Shown: positions 8,238 through 23,461, counted from the first letter of the stretch. The stretch is 60,598 bases of DNA from Acidobacteriaceae bacterium (GCA_025350325.1 JANXYB010000153.1:1-60598); one strand, 5' to 3'. Program-made: numbers and translations. The notes: generated by a model not told the origin, from the letters alone.

Positions 8238-8789
8238 ATGGCAATTTCGAAAGCGAAGAAAACAGAGAAGGTCCAGTCCTTAGCGAAGGAACTGGAGACC
8301 TCCACGACTGCAATTATTGGCACATTTAGCAAGCTGACCGTGGCCAAGGATTTTGAACTCCGCAAGGTAATTCGCGAAGTCGGCGGCAAATACCGCGTGG
8401 TGAAAAACAAGCTGGCAGCCGTTTCTGGCGAAAACAGCCAGATCGGTCCCGCACTCAAAGGCCTCAAGGGCGTCAATTCGGTTGCATTCACTTCGGGCGA
8501 CCCGGTGGCTTTAGCCAAAGTTTTTGCGAAATGGGCTGGGGAAAACGCCGAATTTCAATTCAAGCTGGGCATTGTGGACGGCAAACTCCTCAGCATCGAG
8601 GAAGTGAAGTCGCTGGCGACCATGCCGGGCAAGCAGGAAATCTATGCCAAGCTCCTGTTCCTCATCAATGCACCGGCGCAGCGGTTGGCGACTGTATTGA
8701 ATGCGACAGGGCGCGACCTGGCGGTGGTTTTGGGTCAGGGCGTCGAAAAAGAAAAATTCGCGAAAGAAGAATTTGCCGGGGCAGCCTAA
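8238..8789 (+). CDS. rplJ: 50S ribosomal protein L10
   Basis: A 183-residue stalk-base protein that anchors L7/L12 dimers and is the usual translational repressor of its own operon. It starts MAISKAKKTEKVQSLAKELE. The family strings TTAIIGTFSKLTV, RKVIREVGGKYRVVKNKL and GLKGVNSVAFTSGDP are present. The C-terminal helix that binds L7/L12 follows RLATVLNATGRDLAVVL. ATG 8238 has GCGGAG about seven bases upstream. An upstream ATG at 8208 would add ten unconserved residues drawn from repeat DNA. Confidence 0.95.
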   Translation: MAISKAKKTEKVQSLAKELETSTTAIIGTFSKLTVAKDFELRKVIREVGGKYRVVKNKLAAVSGENSQIGPALKGLKGVNSVAFTSGDPVALAKVFAKWAGENAEFQFKLGIVDGKLLSIEEVKSLATMPGKQEIYAKLLFLINAPAQRLATVLNATGRDLAVVLGQGVEKEKFAKEEFAGAA

Positions 8790-8940
8790 GAGCAGTCCGG
8801 CAGCGGTCCTTTGGGACGCAACAGCTTTTAATGGATTGGCTGAGAAACAGACAGAAAGTGCGCATGTCTGGCGCAGCGGAAACTTTCAGTTTGTGGCGAC
8901 AGCCGGAAAAATAATTCAACGGTTCTGATTGGAGAAAAAC

Positions 8941-9315
8941 ATGGCGGATCTCGCGCAGTTGGAAGAACAAATTGTGAGCCTGAGCTTGCTCGAAGCGGCG
9001 GCCCTGGTTAAGAAACTCGAAGAGCGGCTCGGCGTTTCAGCAGCAGCAGCAGCCCCGGTTGCGGCGGCCGGCGGCGGTGCAGCTGCTGCACCGGTGGTTG
9101 AGGAGAAGACTGAGTTCCAGGTCATTCTCAAGGACTTCGGCGCTAACAAAATCAACACTATCAAGGCGGTTCGCGAAGTCACATCGCTCGGCCTCAAAGA
9201 AGCCAAGGACCTGGTTGACGGCGCCCCCAAGGCGATCAAGGAAAACGCGACCAAGGATGAGGCTGAGGCCATTCGCAAGAAGTTTGAGGGCGTCGCTACG
9301 ATTGAGATCAAGTAG
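8941..9315 (+). CDS. rplL: 50S ribosomal protein L7/L12
   Basis: A 124-residue acidic stalk protein. The N-terminal dimerisation domain runs [32 protein letters not shown]. An Ala/Gly-rich hinge ([17 protein letters not shown]) and the C-terminal factor-binding domain ([32 protein letters not shown]) follow. GGAG sits six bases before the ATG. It is the last gene of the rplA-rplJ-rplL unit before a hairpin at 9340-9370. Confidence 0.97.
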   Translation: MADLAQLEEQIVSLSLLEAAALVKKLEERLGVSAAAAAPVAAAGGGAAAAPVVEEKTEFQVILKDFGANKINTIKAVREVTSLGLKEAKDLVDGAPKAIKENATKDEAEAIRKKFEGVATIEIK

Positions 9316-9339
9316 CTGAAAACTTGCAAGTCGAGCCGG

Positions 9340-9370
9340 GACGCGCTACCATAGTCGATGCGCGTCTTTT
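9340..9370 (+). terminator. Intrinsic terminator/attenuator after rplL
   Basis: The arms GACGCGC (9340-9346) and GCGCGTC (9360-9366) enclose a 13-base loop and are followed by TTTT. The stem is short, so termination may be partial, as in the rplL-rpoB attenuator of E. coli. Confidence 0.65.
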
Positions 9371-10054
9371 CCGGCCCACTCCAGTATGTCTGGAGCTAGA
9401 GCTAAATCACACGGCGCGTCTTGTGATGAGTAAAAAGGGTACGCAACGTCCGTAGGCCAGAGCCGAGCCAAGCACTCTGGAGATGGATCGCGCGACGAGG
9501 ATAAGTCCCTTAGTGTCAACGGGATCGGCGGGTTTTCCGTTGATGGATGGCGAGTGGCTGGCGGCGAGCGGCAGAAGCGAGCTTTGGGATCGGCGAGAGC
9601 AGTGAGACAGAATTTTGGTTGGGGGCACAGGCTAAAAGCCGCGCTCGTGAGGCATTGCGTCCTTACGGGCATTTCGTGTCTCTAATTGTGGCAGATTAAG
9701 CTTTTAAGCGAATCTACCAGTGCGCGCAAGTTTTTCCTTCCGTTTTACCGGCGCGCCTGCCTTCTCGATTGTGCGAAGTCTAGCGCAACACCCTGATAGG
9801 GAGCAACTCCTGCAGCGAGCTTTTAACACTCTCGTCACGTAAGCAAGCTTGGTACAAATGTCGGCGCGACGGCATAACGAAATCAGAACCTGCCGCGGTG
9901 CCCGGACGAGATTGGTATCTCGCAGTTTGCCAGTCTCAATATTCGTTTTTCTTACCGTAATCTGCCGGCGCCCCGAGACTCAGGCGCTGGCCCGGCCCAG
10001 CCCCCGTTGTTCAAGGAGCCGCGGCACCGGACTAACGAGCCTCAGGAGTGAAGC
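9371..10054. other. 684-bp gene-free region upstream of rpoB
   Basis: No convincing protein or RNA gene is seen. A minus-strand open frame (9346-9672) has biased, low-quality composition and overlaps the hairpin after rplL. The region probably holds the promoter(s) and a long leader for rpoB-rpoC, but no box pair with good spacing was found. The decamer GGGATCGGCG occurs twice within it. Confidence 0.5.
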
Positions 10055-13000
10055 ATGCCACACGAGAAGCGCGCGATTCGCAGCCGGCTCGATTTTTCAA
10101 AGATTCCTACCGCAACCCAGATTCCCAACCTGATTGAAGTGCAGCGCCGCTCCTACGAGCGTTTTCTGCAGATGGACAAATTGCCCAACGAGCGCGACGA
10201 TTCGGGCCTGCAGTCGGTCTTCGTTTCCGTTTTTCCCATCACTGATTTTCGCGGCATTTCTCAATTGGATTTCGTCGATTACTCGATCGGCAACTGGGAA
10301 TGCAAATGCGGACACTTGAAAGGTCTGCACCACTTGCGTACCGCCTGCGCTCATTGCGGCGCGATGGTGATTACCGATCCGTTCCTGCCCGGCGATGTGC
10401 TCTGCCAGAAGTGCGGAACGTACAACAAGAATATGCCGGACTTCTGCAACAAGTGCGGAGACCCGGTTGGCCTGCAATTGAAGTATGACCAGCAGGAGTG
10501 TGAAGAGCGCGGCATGACGTTCTCTGCGCCGCTCAAAGTCACCGTCCGCCTCACCATTTACGAGAAGGATGCCGAAACCGGCAACAAGACCGTCCGCGAC
10601 ATTAAGGAGCAGGAAGTCTTCTTCGGCGACATTCCGCTGATGACGCCCAATGGCACCTTTATCGTGAACGGCACCGAGCGCGTGATCGTTTCGCAGTTGC
10701 ACCGCTCGCCGGGCGTATTCTTCGAGACCGCAAACAACCGCACTTACTTCCTGGGCAAGATCATCCCGTATCGCGGATCGTGGGTCGAGTTCGAATTCGA
10801 CCAGAAGAACACCTTATATGTACGCATCGATCGCAAGCGCAAGTTTCTCGGCACCATCTTCCTGCGCGCCTTGGGTCTGCGGTCCAACGAAGAAATTCTT
10901 AAGACTTTCTACACTGTCGACCGCATCAATATCGCCGATGGAAAGCTGCGATGGATTGTTCCAGCCGACGCCAAAAACTCCACTCACCTTGTGGGTGCGA
11001 AGCCGGCGCATGCCGTGTTGCACAACGGAGAATCGATTGCGCACTCCGGCCGCAAAATCACGGTCAACACGATCAAGGCGATTCGCGCTGCCGGGATCGA
11101 CAAGGTTGAAGTCGAATCCGCCGAACTCGATGGCGCACTGACCGCGTCGGACATTGTCGACACTACCACCGGTGAAGTCATCGTTGAGTCCAACATCGAA
11201 CTCACAGCCGACCGCCTGCACAAGGTGCTGTCGAGCGGGGCAACGACGTTTGAGGTCTTCTTCCCGGAGCGCGACGACGTAGGCAACATCATCAGCAATA
11301 CGCTTAAGCGCGACTCCGTACACAAGCCGGAAGAGGCTCTGATCGAGATTTACCGCAAGCTTCGTCCGGGCGATCCGCCGACGCTCGACACGGCGACTGC
11401 GCTATTTGAAGGCATGTTCTTTGATGCGCGCAAGTACGACTTCTCGCGCGTGGGCCGCCTCAAGTTCAACATCAAGCTCTACGAGAACCAGGACGCCACA
11501 CAGCTTAATCACCGCACGCTCACGCCCGAGGATTTCTACGCGACCATCCGCTACCTGCTCAAGCTGCGCAAGAACATCGGTATGGTTGACGACATCGATC
11601 ATCTTGGCAATCGCCGCGTTCGCGCAGTTGGCGAGTTGATGGAGAATCAGTTCCGCATCGGCTTGGTCCGTATGGAGCGCGCCATCAAGGAAAAGATGAG
11701 CGTGTACCAGGAACTGTCGACGGCGATGCCGCACGACCTTATCAACGCCAAGCCCGTCATGGCCGCCATCCGCGAGTTCTTCGGTTCATCGCAGCTCTCG
11801 CAATTTATGGACCAGACCAACCCGCTATCGGAAATTACCCACAAGAGGCGCCTGTCGGCACTTGGACCGGGCGGTCTATCGCGGGAGCGCGCTGGCTTTG
11901 AGGTTCGCGACGTACATCCGACGCACTACGGCCGTATCTGCCCGATTGAGACGCCTGAGGGTCCGAACATCGGCTTGATCAGCTCACTCAGCTGCTTCGC
12001 GCGCATCAATGAATATGGCTTCATTGAGTCACCTTACCGCAAGGTCAAGGACGCTCGCATCCTCGACTTCGTTGAGATCACCAACGCTGGTGAAAGTGGC
12101 CTGCGCGTCGGCGATCACATCGAGAAGGAAGAAGCTGGAAAGCTGAATGCCGGGTTAAAGAAGGCAGGCAAGCGGCAGATCGACCAAATACCGTTCAGCT
12201 TTTATCTTTCCGCATGGGAAGAGGACAAGCACACCATCGCCCAGGCCAACATCGAGTTCAACGATCAGGGCGTGATCACCGAAGATCTCGTCAATGCGCG
12301 TCGCCAAGGCAACTTCGTGCTGGTCAATCGTGCCGAGGTGGACTACATCGACGTTTCGCCGAAGCAGCTTGTTTCGGTGGCCGCGTCGCTGGTGCCCTTC
12401 CTCGAGCACGACGATGCCAACCGCGCTCTGATGGGCGCCAACATGCAGCGCCAGTCGGTGCCGCTCTTGGTCGCTGAGGCTCCGCTGGTGGGCACGGGCA
12501 TGGAAGGCGTCACTGCGCGCGACTCCGGCGCCGTGATTCTGGCCAAGCGCAACGGCATCGTCGATTCGGTCGACTCCGAGCGCATCATCGTACGCGTCGA
12601 AGGCGAACACCATCCCACCCAATTGTCCCGTGAAGTTGGTTCGGACATCTACACCCTGATCAAGTTCAAGCGTTCCAACCAGAACACCTGCATCAACCAG
12701 AAGCCGGTTGTGCGTGAGGGGGAACGCGTCGTCAAGGGGCAGGTCATCGCCGACGGTCCTTGCACCGAGCAAGGCGAGTTGGCTCTCGGCCGAAACGTGC
12801 TGGTGGCCTTCATGCCGTGGCGCGGTTACAACTTTGAAGACGCGATTCTCATCAGCGAAAAGCTGGTGCGCGAGGATTACTACACCTCGGTTCACATCGA
12901 GGAGTTTGAAATCGAAGCGCGCGACACCAAGCTTGGACCTGAAGAAATCACGCGCGACATTCCGAATGTTTCGGAGCACGCGCTGCGCGACCTGGACGAG

Positions 13001-14536
13001 AGCGGAGTTATTCGCATCGGCGCCCAGATCGGTCACGGCGACATTCTGGTCGGCAAGGTTACGCCCAAGGGCGAAACCCAGTTGACTCCGGAAGAGAAGT
13101 TGCTGCGCGCCATCTTCGGTGAAAAGGCAGGCGATGTTCGCGACGCTTCGCTCACGTGCCCTCCGGGTATCGAAGGCACGGTAGTCGATGTTCGCATCTT
13201 CTCGCGCAAGGGCCAAGAGAAGGACGAGCGCGCCAAGCTGATCGAGGGTGATTACGTTGCCAAACTCGAGAAGAACCTTGGCGACGAAATTCGCATTCTG
13301 ACAGACGAGCGCCTCAAGCGTCTCGAAGGCATCCTGGGCGCCAAAGAAGTGCTCGCCGATCTGCATGATGAGCGCACCAACAAACGCCTCATCACCAAGG
13401 GCGCGCTGCTTGATCGCGAAACCATCGAGCGCATCTCCACCAAGAACCTCAAGCGTATCCGCTATAACGACAAGGACCCCCGCGTCAACGAGCAGATTGA
13501 TGAGATCGAGGAGATGACTTCGCGTCAGATCGAAGTGTTGCGCAAGATCACCAACGAGAAGATTTCCAAGCTGCAAAAGGGCGACGAGCTGCCCCCGGGC
13601 GTCATCAAGATGGTCAAGGTGTACGTGGCCATGAAACGCAAGTTGTCGGTCGGCGACAAGATGGCCGGCCGCCACGGCAACAAGGGCGTGATCGCGCGCA
13701 TTCTTCCCGAGGAAGATATGCCGTATCTACCCGATGGCACACCGGTGGAGATTGTTCTTAATCCGCTCGGCGTTCCTTCTCGTATGAACGTGGGACAGAT
13801 TCTTGAAACCCACCTCGGCTGGGCTGCACATGCGCTGGGCGCCAAGATTGCTGCACTGATCAAGGCCAACAGCGATGTTGAGGCAACGCGCGAATTGATG
13901 AAGAAGGAATTCGCCGGAACCGCAACGCTGCGCCAGTTGCTGGAGCTCGACGACGAGATGTTGCTGCGCGTCGGGGCAGGCATGAAGCGCGGCATATGGT
14001 TCGGAACCGCCGTGTTCGACGGCGCGCAGGAAAGCGAGATCAAGGCGTTGCTGGCTTCGGCTGGCCTGCCTTCTTCTGGCAAGACAGCGTTGTTCGATGG
14101 CATGACCGGTGAACAGTTCGAGCAGCCGGTTACGGTCGGTTACATCTACATGCTCAAGTTGTCGCATCTGGTGGATGACAAGATTCACGCTCGTTCCATC
14201 GGACCGTACTCGCTTATCACTCAGCAGCCGCTGGGTGGCAAGGCGCAGTTCGGCGGACAGCGTTTCGGCGAAATGGAAGTGTGGGCCCTTGAAGCATACG
14301 GCGCCGCTTACATCCTGCAGGAACTGCTCACCGCCAAGTCGGACGACGTCTACGGCCGAACGAAGATCTATGAAGCAATCGTCAAGGGCGAAGCAGCGAT
14401 CGAGCCAGGTGTTCCTGAATCGTTCAACGTTCTCATTCGCGAGTTGCAGTCGCTCTGCCTCGATGTGGAACTGATTAAGCGCGCGGACCTGTTACGTAAG
14501 GCTCCAGTGCCTGAAGTAGCTGCAGTAGCCGATTAG
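10055..14536 (+). CDS. rpoB: RNA polymerase beta subunit
   Basis: A 1493-residue catalytic subunit that forms half of the RNA polymerase cleft. Recognisable regions include [10 protein letters not shown], the rifampicin region [25 protein letters not shown], and GRHGNKGVI near the C terminus. AGGAG lies seven bases before the ATG. The frame is about 150 residues longer than E. coli RpoB. Part of this is a cysteine-rich insert at residues 83-134 (C83, C85, C98, C101, C117, C120, C131, C134), placed before the conserved [14 protein letters not shown]. The rifampicin-region residues look wild type. It is followed by rpoC. Confidence 0.98.
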   Translation: MPHEKRAIRSRLDFSKIPTATQIPNLIEVQRRSYERFLQMDKLPNERDDSGLQSVFVSVFPITDFRGISQLDFVDYSIGNWECKCGHLKGLHHLRTACAHCGAMVITDPFLPGDVLCQKCGTYNKNMPDFCNKCGDPVGLQLKYDQQECEERGMTFSAPLKVTVRLTIYEKDAETGNKTVRDIKEQEVFFGDIPLMTPNGTFIVNGTERVIVSQLHRSPGVFFETANNRTYFLGKIIPYRGSWVEFEFDQKNTLYVRIDRKRKFLGTIFLRALGLRSNEEILKTFYTVDRINIADGKLRWIVPADAKNSTHLVGAKPAHAVLHNGESIAHSGRKITVNTIKAIRAAGIDKVEVESAELDGALTASDIVDTTTGEVIVESNIELTADRLHKVLSSGATTFEVFFPERDDVGNIISNTLKRDSVHKPEEALIEIYRKLRPGDPPTLDTATALFEGMFFDARKYDFSRVGRLKFNIKLYENQDATQLNHRTLTPEDFYATIRYLLKLRKNIGMVDDIDHLGNRRVRAVGELMENQFRIGLVRMERAIKEKMSVYQELSTAMPHDLINAKPVMAAIREFFGSSQLSQFMDQTNPLSEITHKRRLSALGPGGLSRERAGFEVRDVHPTHYGRICPIETPEGPNIGLISSLSCFARINEYGFIESPYRKVKDARILDFVEITNAGESGLRVGDHIEKEEAGKLNAGLKKAGKRQIDQIPFSFYLSAWEEDKHTIAQANIEFNDQGVITEDLVNARRQGNFVLVNRAEVDYIDVSPKQLVSVAASLVPFLEHDDANRALMGANMQRQSVPLLVAEAPLVGTGMEGVTARDSGAVILAKRNGIVDSVDSERIIVRVEGEHHPTQLSREVGSDIYTLIKFKRSNQNTCINQKPVVREGERVVKGQVIADGPCTEQGELALGRNVLVAFMPWRGYNFEDAILISEKLVREDYYTSVHIEEFEIEARDTKLGPEEITRDIPNVSEHALRDLDESGVIRIGAQIGHGDILVGKVTPKGETQLTPEEKLLRAIFGEKAGDVRDASLTCPPGIEGTVVDVRIFSRKGQEKDERAKLIEGDYVAKLEKNLGDEIRILTDERLKRLEGILGAKEVLADLHDERTNKRLITKGALLDRETIERISTKNLKRIRYNDKDPRVNEQIDEIEEMTSRQIEVLRKITNEKISKLQKGDELPPGVIKMVKVYVAMKRKLSVGDKMAGRHGNKGVIARILPEEDMPYLPDGTPVEIVLNPLGVPSRMNVGQILETHLGWAAHALGAKIAALIKANSDVEATRELMKKEFAGTATLRQLLELDDEMLLRVGAGMKRGIWFGTAVFDGAQESEIKALLASAGLPSSGKTALFDGMTGEQFEQPVTVGYIYMLKLSHLVDDKIHARSIGPYSLITQQPLGGKAQFGGQRFGEMEVWALEAYGAAYILQELLTAKSDDVYGRTKIYEAIVKGEAAIEPGVPESFNVLIRELQSLCLDVELIKRADLLRKAPVPEVAAVAD
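10301..10456 (+). other. Eight-cysteine insert in RpoB (putative double zinc ribbon)
   Basis: This segment codes for residues 83-134 of beta. Four Cys pairs occur: CxC, then CAHC, CQKC and CNKC. Two C4 zinc sites are the simplest reading. In E. coli beta the flanking conserved segments are almost directly joined here, so this is an insertion relative to that protein. Metal binding is inferred. Confidence 0.75.
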
Positions 14537-14545
14537 TTTGGTGCT

Positions 14546-14577
14546 CCACCCTTGCCGCGCACTTGCGGTAAGGGTGG
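14546..14577 (+). promoter_or_regulatory. Hairpin in the rpoB-rpoC spacer
   Basis: A 13-bp stem (CCACCCTTGCCGC with GCGGTAAGGGTGG, one G-U pair) with a six-base loop, ten bases after the rpoB stop. There is no T run, so it is more likely an RNA processing or stability element than a terminator. The spacer is 185 bp. Confidence 0.5.
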
Positions 14578-14721
14578 GTGACCCAGACGCAGTCGGATGC
14601 AAAGAGTTTTTCGGGGTCCTTCTTGAAAGCGGCAAAAACCGCTTCCCGGGAAGGAAGGACTCGTCAAGAATCCCGGGATTAGCCGCGGCAGGCTTCCAAA
14701 GGCCCGCCAAGGAGGGTCGCC

Positions 14722-18912
<4,191 letters not shown>

Positions 18913-18950
18913 GACTGGCTGTTCAACCACCTGCTTCACTACACCAACAC

Positions 18951-18978
18951 AAAAAGTCCGGCGCAAGCCGGGCTTTTT
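18951..18978 (+). terminator. Intrinsic terminator of rpoC
   Basis: The arms AAAAAGTCCGGC and GCCGGGCTTTTT enclose a GCAA tetraloop, and the right arm ends in a T run. It lies 38 bases after the rpoC stop and closes the rpoBC unit. Confidence 0.92.
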
Positions 18979-19068
18979 GTATTATGACCAGTTTCGAAGT
19001 CAAGCCGTGCTACTCGCGCGGCGCTATGGCGGCCTGACCCGGTGCAGCAATCAAAACAGGAGGAGGTG

Positions 19069-19629
19069 GTGACCAAGCATACATCGCCAACTCACCCTCC
19101 ACTCGACCGGCCGGCCGCGCAGATATTTGCCGCCAACGATCGCATGAACCAGCTCCTTATCGAGGGTCTCGACACGGCCGCCTGGACAGCCAAACCGCCC
19201 GGCAATGTCCGCACGATCGCCGCGCCCTTTACGCACATGCACAATGTCCGAACCAAGTGGGTCAGGCTTACCGCTCCCGACCTGCGGGTTCCAGCTCAAC
19301 TAAACCGCGCGCACACGACGCCACAGCAGGCACGTGTCGCATTGACCGAGAGTGCCACTCGCTGTGCTGAGATGTTCAGTCAAACGCTTGGTGCAAATGA
19401 TAAGAGCATAGAAGAGTTCCGACGAGACGGGTGGGCCCAGCCTTGGCCCGTTGGCGTGGAAATGCTTTGCTACATGCTTTCTCACGAAGCCCACCATCGC
19501 GGGCAAGTTTGTATGATCGCGCGTCAGCTCGGATTTCCATTATCGAGCGGGGTCACGAGTGGGATTTGGAATTGGGAGAAGCTCTGGAAAGAGTGCGGAT
19601 TCGATGCTGGTCCCGGACACGACACTTAA
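19069..19629 (+). CDS. DinB-like four-helix metal-binding protein
   Basis: About 186 residues with the DinB/DUF664-type layout: a first-helix histidine region (FTHMHNVRTKWVRLT) and a late HEAHHRGQ motif that supplies the metal-binding histidines. Members bind divalent metals and include thiol-dependent transferases; the substrate here is unknown. The GTG at 19069 follows AGGAGG by five bases. A GTG at 19042 would add nine residues without a good binding site. It is a single gene between the rpoC terminator and a convergent gene. Confidence 0.75.
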   Translation: MTKHTSPTHPPLDRPAAQIFAANDRMNQLLIEGLDTAAWTAKPPGNVRTIAAPFTHMHNVRTKWVRLTAPDLRVPAQLNRAHTTPQQARVALTESATRCAEMFSQTLGANDKSIEEFRRDGWAQPWPVGVEMLCYMLSHEAHHRGQVCMIARQLGFPLSSGVTSGIWNWEKLWKECGFDAGPGHDT

Positions 19630-19768
19630 TCAATTGCGTCAGCGAAGAACGCCGTTCAACGAGAGAAGTACTAACAAGAAGGCCTGCCCTGGCAAATGTC
19701 GTTTGCGTAACGCAGCTGAATTCTGATCTGGCGGGCCCGCACGCATGGCGCATGCTTGAATTCGCACC

Positions 19769-22147
19769 TTACTCTGATCGCGGGAAAAGCCCTGTCTGCA
19801 TCGGCATCGGAATTGCGCCAGCGTTGCGCCTGGTGTGCTTCGCCACGTACATGTCTGCATCGGCGGCACTGAGCAGGCTATCCGCCGTGGTGCCGTCTTC
19901 AGGATAAAGTGCCACGCCTACGCTTCCCGCACCGCGCAGCACATACCCTTCCACTGCGAACGGAGCGTCGAAACTCCGCTCCAGCCGCTGCGCGATTTCT
20001 ACTGCGGCAGCCCTGCTGCGGACCATTGGGACCAGCGCCGCAAATTCATCGCCTCCCAGTCGAGCCAGCATATCGCCCGAGCGAAGCTGGCGCTTCATGC
20101 GCAGCGCAACTTCCTGCAAATACAAATCCCCGACATGATGACCGAACTGGTCGTTCACCAGCTTGAACTGGTCGAGGTCAATATAAATAAGGCCTATGAC
20201 TGCGCTTTCCAGACGCGCTCTTTCGATCTGTTCTTCAAGATAACGATCGAGTGAGAAGCGATTGTAAATGTCGGTTAGCAGGTCAAACTCAGATCGATAT
20301 ACGAGATCTTTGTAGAGCCGCCGCGTTTCGATGGCGAGGGTAGCCAAGCGCACGCCCGTTTCCAGTGCGCTCGATTCATCCTGGTCGGTTTGCTTGCGCG
20401 TCTCGAGCGCAGCAAACAGCGTACCTAACGCGCCCCCCGCGCGCGCAGGAATGTCACGGCGAATAATACGCAGTTCCTGCTTTTCCGGCCGTTCCTGACC
20501 GAATCGAGAGCCATCCGTCATCTCGCACCAGCAGATGGCGCCATTCAAGCTGAACGAAATGAGCTCGCCGATTTCTTCAATCAGCTCGGGCATAGGTCGC
20601 GCACTGTTGATGTCCTCGAGAATGCGGCTGCGCCGTTGTTCGAGTTGGGCGTTGCGCCGCTCTGCCGCAGCCTCTAAGTCAGCATGCGCGGTGAGCGCTG
20701 CGGTCTGTTGGTGCACCTTTGTCTTGAGCGTCCAGCCCCAAACGCCGATCGCCAGCATGATCACCAGTAATGCACCAACTACTCGCACCAGGTTGCCTAC
20801 ACTCAACCACGGGGCCGAATCCACGATCGCAATATCAGTGTCGTTACGCAGAAGAATGTCGAATGGTACCCGCGTATCAAATGGGTTTGAAGTGGCCATG
20901 ACGCATACGCCGGTAACACGAATTTTGGAACCGAGCGGCAATTTCACCATCCCTGGCAGCGTGGCGCCGCTGGTCGGCGCGGGGTGCCTGAAAATCGCCG
21001 AGAACAGGTTGCCATCCGCCTCCAGCACATACTCATCCTGCGCCGCTCCGCGCGTCTCCGCCACTATTCGTCCCTGGATGGTTACCAGGTCGAACAGGTG
21101 ATGGCTCAATGTCAATTCGTTCCATGTGACCGACCTCGGGGTAACCGGCGCCTGCAGATGGCGATCGTGAATCTCGGCATACAACAGAGTTAGAAAGCCA
21201 TCATGCACGTCCGGGAAACCAGTTGCATCTGCCTCGTCGCCGATCCGTAGTGGAGCGGTCGACGACGTCCTTACCCACAAGCTTTTTGAGCCATCCTGCA
21301 GCACCAATGCGGCACCCGGCTGGTAATAAGTGACGGTTCCGTGCACTCGCACTCGCTGAGTCGAAGACTTGACGCGATATCCGGTGAGAATCTCATCCAT
21401 CGGCACTACTGGCAAGGTGAAGGGATTGTTTGTCGCAAGTTTTAACACCGTCACGCCGGAAAGATTCGTGACATGGAGCTCGATTCCGGTCAGCTGCATC
21501 TTGCCGTCGAAGCGCCCTGATTCTGCCCCCGTCACCTCAACCTCGGCGTCGAGAATATCCTTCAGGCCTTCGATATTCGTGCTGTCGATCACGGCGTCTA
21601 TCGGGCCGCCCTCCATACGTAGTTGCATAACTATACTGGGTTGATTTGAAGACATCACGACGTCGGCAGTCAGCACCGTCGCCCGCACCTTGACCAGCCT
21701 GCAATCGAAGTCAGAGCGAATCAGGCTGTCAAACGTGGCGGCAACCGCTTCAGGCAACTTGCCATGCTCCAGGACTGAGATGCTGGTCGCGGAAATCATA
21801 GGCCTGAAGCTCTCGTGGGTCGTACCCTTGATCAAAACGCGATCGCCGGCCACCGCCTGAATAGGAGCGCTCGGGGATACATAGATGGCGTTGTCCCCAT
21901 CCTGCACGAACAGGGTTCGCTCGTACTGTCGGTAGTAGATCACCGTTGCTTCGAATGACACCGGGTATTGGTGGCTCGCCTCAGAATTGTGCAACGCATG
22001 AATTGCGCGCAATGACGTGAGAGGGCGGGTATCATTCTGCGCCGCGTGGGCTACACTCACAAGCGCCATCAACAACGCAGTAACCAGCATCCCCACGCGT
22101 CGCATCGCACTTAAACGGCACGACATAGCTGGAAAAAAGTGGCGCAT
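19769..22147 (-). CDS. Membrane diguanylate cyclase with OB-fold-like periplasmic sensor
   Basis: A 792-residue predicted c-di-GMP synthase. In order: a signal peptide (to about residue 36); several OB-like beta modules (for example YERTLFVQDGDNAIYV, and VRVHGTVTYYQPG with GAALVLQDGSKSLWV) up to about residue 430; one TM helix (LVRVVGALLVIMLAIGVWGW); a GAF-like region; and a GGDEF domain. The active-site motif GGDEF (698-702) is intact, and RSGD five residues upstream is the product-inhibition I-site. No EAL domain is present. The TAAAGGA ribosome-binding site supports the ATG at 22147. The OB-like sensor resembles those on acidobacterial and verrucomicrobial sensor kinases. Confidence 0.82.
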   Translation of the reverse strand: MRHFFPAMSCRLSAMRRVGMLVTALLMALVSVAHAAQNDTRPLTSLRAIHALHNSEASHQYPVSFEATVIYYRQYERTLFVQDGDNAIYVSPSAPIQAVAGDRVLIKGTTHESFRPMISATSISVLEHGKLPEAVAATFDSLIRSDFDCRLVKVRATVLTADVVMSSNQPSIVMQLRMEGGPIDAVIDSTNIEGLKDILDAEVEVTGAESGRFDGKMQLTGIELHVTNLSGVTVLKLATNNPFTLPVVPMDEILTGYRVKSSTQRVRVHGTVTYYQPGAALVLQDGSKSLWVRTSSTAPLRIGDEADATGFPDVHDGFLTLLYAEIHDRHLQAPVTPRSVTWNELTLSHHLFDLVTIQGRIVAETRGAAQDEYVLEADGNLFSAIFRHPAPTSGATLPGMVKLPLGSKIRVTGVCVMATSNPFDTRVPFDILLRNDTDIAIVDSAPWLSVGNLVRVVGALLVIMLAIGVWGWTLKTKVHQQTAALTAHADLEAAAERRNAQLEQRRSRILEDINSARPMPELIEEIGELISFSLNGAICWCEMTDGSRFGQERPEKQELRIIRRDIPARAGGALGTLFAALETRKQTDQDESSALETGVRLATLAIETRRLYKDLVYRSEFDLLTDIYNRFSLDRYLEEQIERARLESAVIGLIYIDLDQFKLVNDQFGHHVGDLYLQEVALRMKRQLRSGDMLARLGGDEFAALVPMVRSRAAAVEIAQRLERSFDAPFAVEGYVLRGAGSVGVALYPEDGTTADSLLSAADADMYVAKHTRRNAGAIPMPMQTGLFPRSE

Positions 22148-22398
22148 TGCATGTTTCCTTTAAAGTTGGTCTGCACATCCAATAACTTATGGTTACCTAT
22201 GCGCAGGCAAATTGATTACTTCAGGTCGATTTACCCATGCTACGCTGATTCGAATCCAGTTAGATAACGCTTTCGGGTCAGTCCTGGGCACTTACGTCAT
22301 GCGTGCCCGGAACGGGAATCAGGGCCGATTCGGGCCAACTCTCATGCGACCGCGCTATGATGACGGAGGGTATATGTCCTTCCCCACGGGTTATTTAC

Positions 22399-23376
22399 AT
22401 GCCAGACGCTGAAGTTCCATCGGCCACCCCAACATTTTTACGCAGCGGCAAGCAGGGGCATCCTCCACGCCGCATCCGTCTTTTCGGAGTTCCGCTCGAC
22501 ATGGGAGCCAGCCGTCGCGGCGTCGATATGGGCCCTTCTGCGATGCGCGTGGCCGGTCTAGAAGAACGGCTGGAGGCGCTGGGCCATCAGGTTACAGATG
22601 GCGGCAACATTCTCGTCGACATCGCAGAAACCCAGGCTGCCGGCAGTCAGAATGCCCGCTACTTGAAACAGATCGCCGAAACCTGCACGCGCACCGCCGC
22701 AGCCGTAGTCAAAACGCTAGAGGAAGGCATGACGCCGCTGGTCCTCGGCGGCGACCACTCCCTGGCCGTCGGTTCGGTCTCAGGGGTGTCGGAATTCTAC
22801 CGTCGTCAAGGCCGCAAAATCGGTGTCTTGTGGATTGACGCTCACTCCGACATCAACACGCCGGAAACTTCGCCCAGCGGCAATGTGCACGGCATGCCGC
22901 TGGCTGCGCTGCTTGGGCTTGGTCCCGATCTGCTTGGCAACATCTACGGCTTTTCACCCAAGATAGCGCCGGAAAACACCGTCATCATCGGGGTACGCGA
23001 CATCGATGCCGCCGAGCGCGCCAATATTCGCCGCGCCGGCATCGCCGAGGTATATACGATGCGCGACATTGACGAGCGCGGCATGCGCACGGTGATGGAA
23101 GAGGCTCTGCGCGCGGCTGGCAGCGACACCTCCGGCTATCACGTGTCCCTCGATATGGACTGGATAGATCCGGAAGATGCGCCAGGGGTGGGCACGCCGG
23201 TTCGCGGCGGCGCTACGTACCGCGAAGCGCACCTGGCAATGGAGATCATCGCCGATCACGGCGGCATGGTCAGCTTTGAAATCGTTGAAGTCAATCCCGT
23301 CATCGACGAACACAACCGCACTGCAGACCTTGCAGTCGAGCTGGCCTGTTCGGCATTTGGGAAAAAGATTCTCTAA
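22399..23376 (+). CDS. rocF: Arginase (ureohydrolase family)
   Basis: Hydrolyses L-arginine to ornithine and urea. The metal-binding motifs of the family are complete: [31 protein letters not shown], and [22 protein letters not shown]. The region YREAHLAME and [20 protein letters not shown] follow. With the start at 22399 (MPDAEVPS) it has 325 residues, close to Bacillus-type arginases. In-frame ATGs at 22303, 22357 and 22360 exist but add unconserved residues, and none has a clear ribosome-binding site. ddl follows 85 bp downstream. An agmatinase-type activity is less likely. Confidence 0.88.
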   Translation: MPDAEVPSATPTFLRSGKQGHPPRRIRLFGVPLDMGASRRGVDMGPSAMRVAGLEERLEALGHQVTDGGNILVDIAETQAAGSQNARYLKQIAETCTRTAAAVVKTLEEGMTPLVLGGDHSLAVGSVSGVSEFYRRQGRKIGVLWIDAHSDINTPETSPSGNVHGMPLAALLGLGPDLLGNIYGFSPKIAPENTVIIGVRDIDAAERANIRRAGIAEVYTMRDIDERGMRTVMEEALRAAGSDTSGYHVSLDMDWIDPEDAPGVGTPVRGGATYREAHLAMEIIADHGGMVSFEIVEVNPVIDEHNRTADLAVELACSAFGKKIL

Positions 23377-23461
23377 GCGGCCTGCGTTTTCGGTGAGGTC
23401 CGTAGCGAACATGGTTCACTCCGACCCGGCACACTACCGATTGCGCGACAATAGACAAGCA

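Noticed and set aside
9346..9672. Minus-strand 108-codon frame in the rplL-rpoB gap
   Set aside because: Overlaps the hairpin after rplL, has no ribosome-binding site and no family-like pattern.
12155..13675. 506-codon open frame antisense to rpoB
   Set aside because: It mirrors the rpoB codon pattern on the opposite strand, has no recognisable domain, and rpoB is unambiguous in this stretch.
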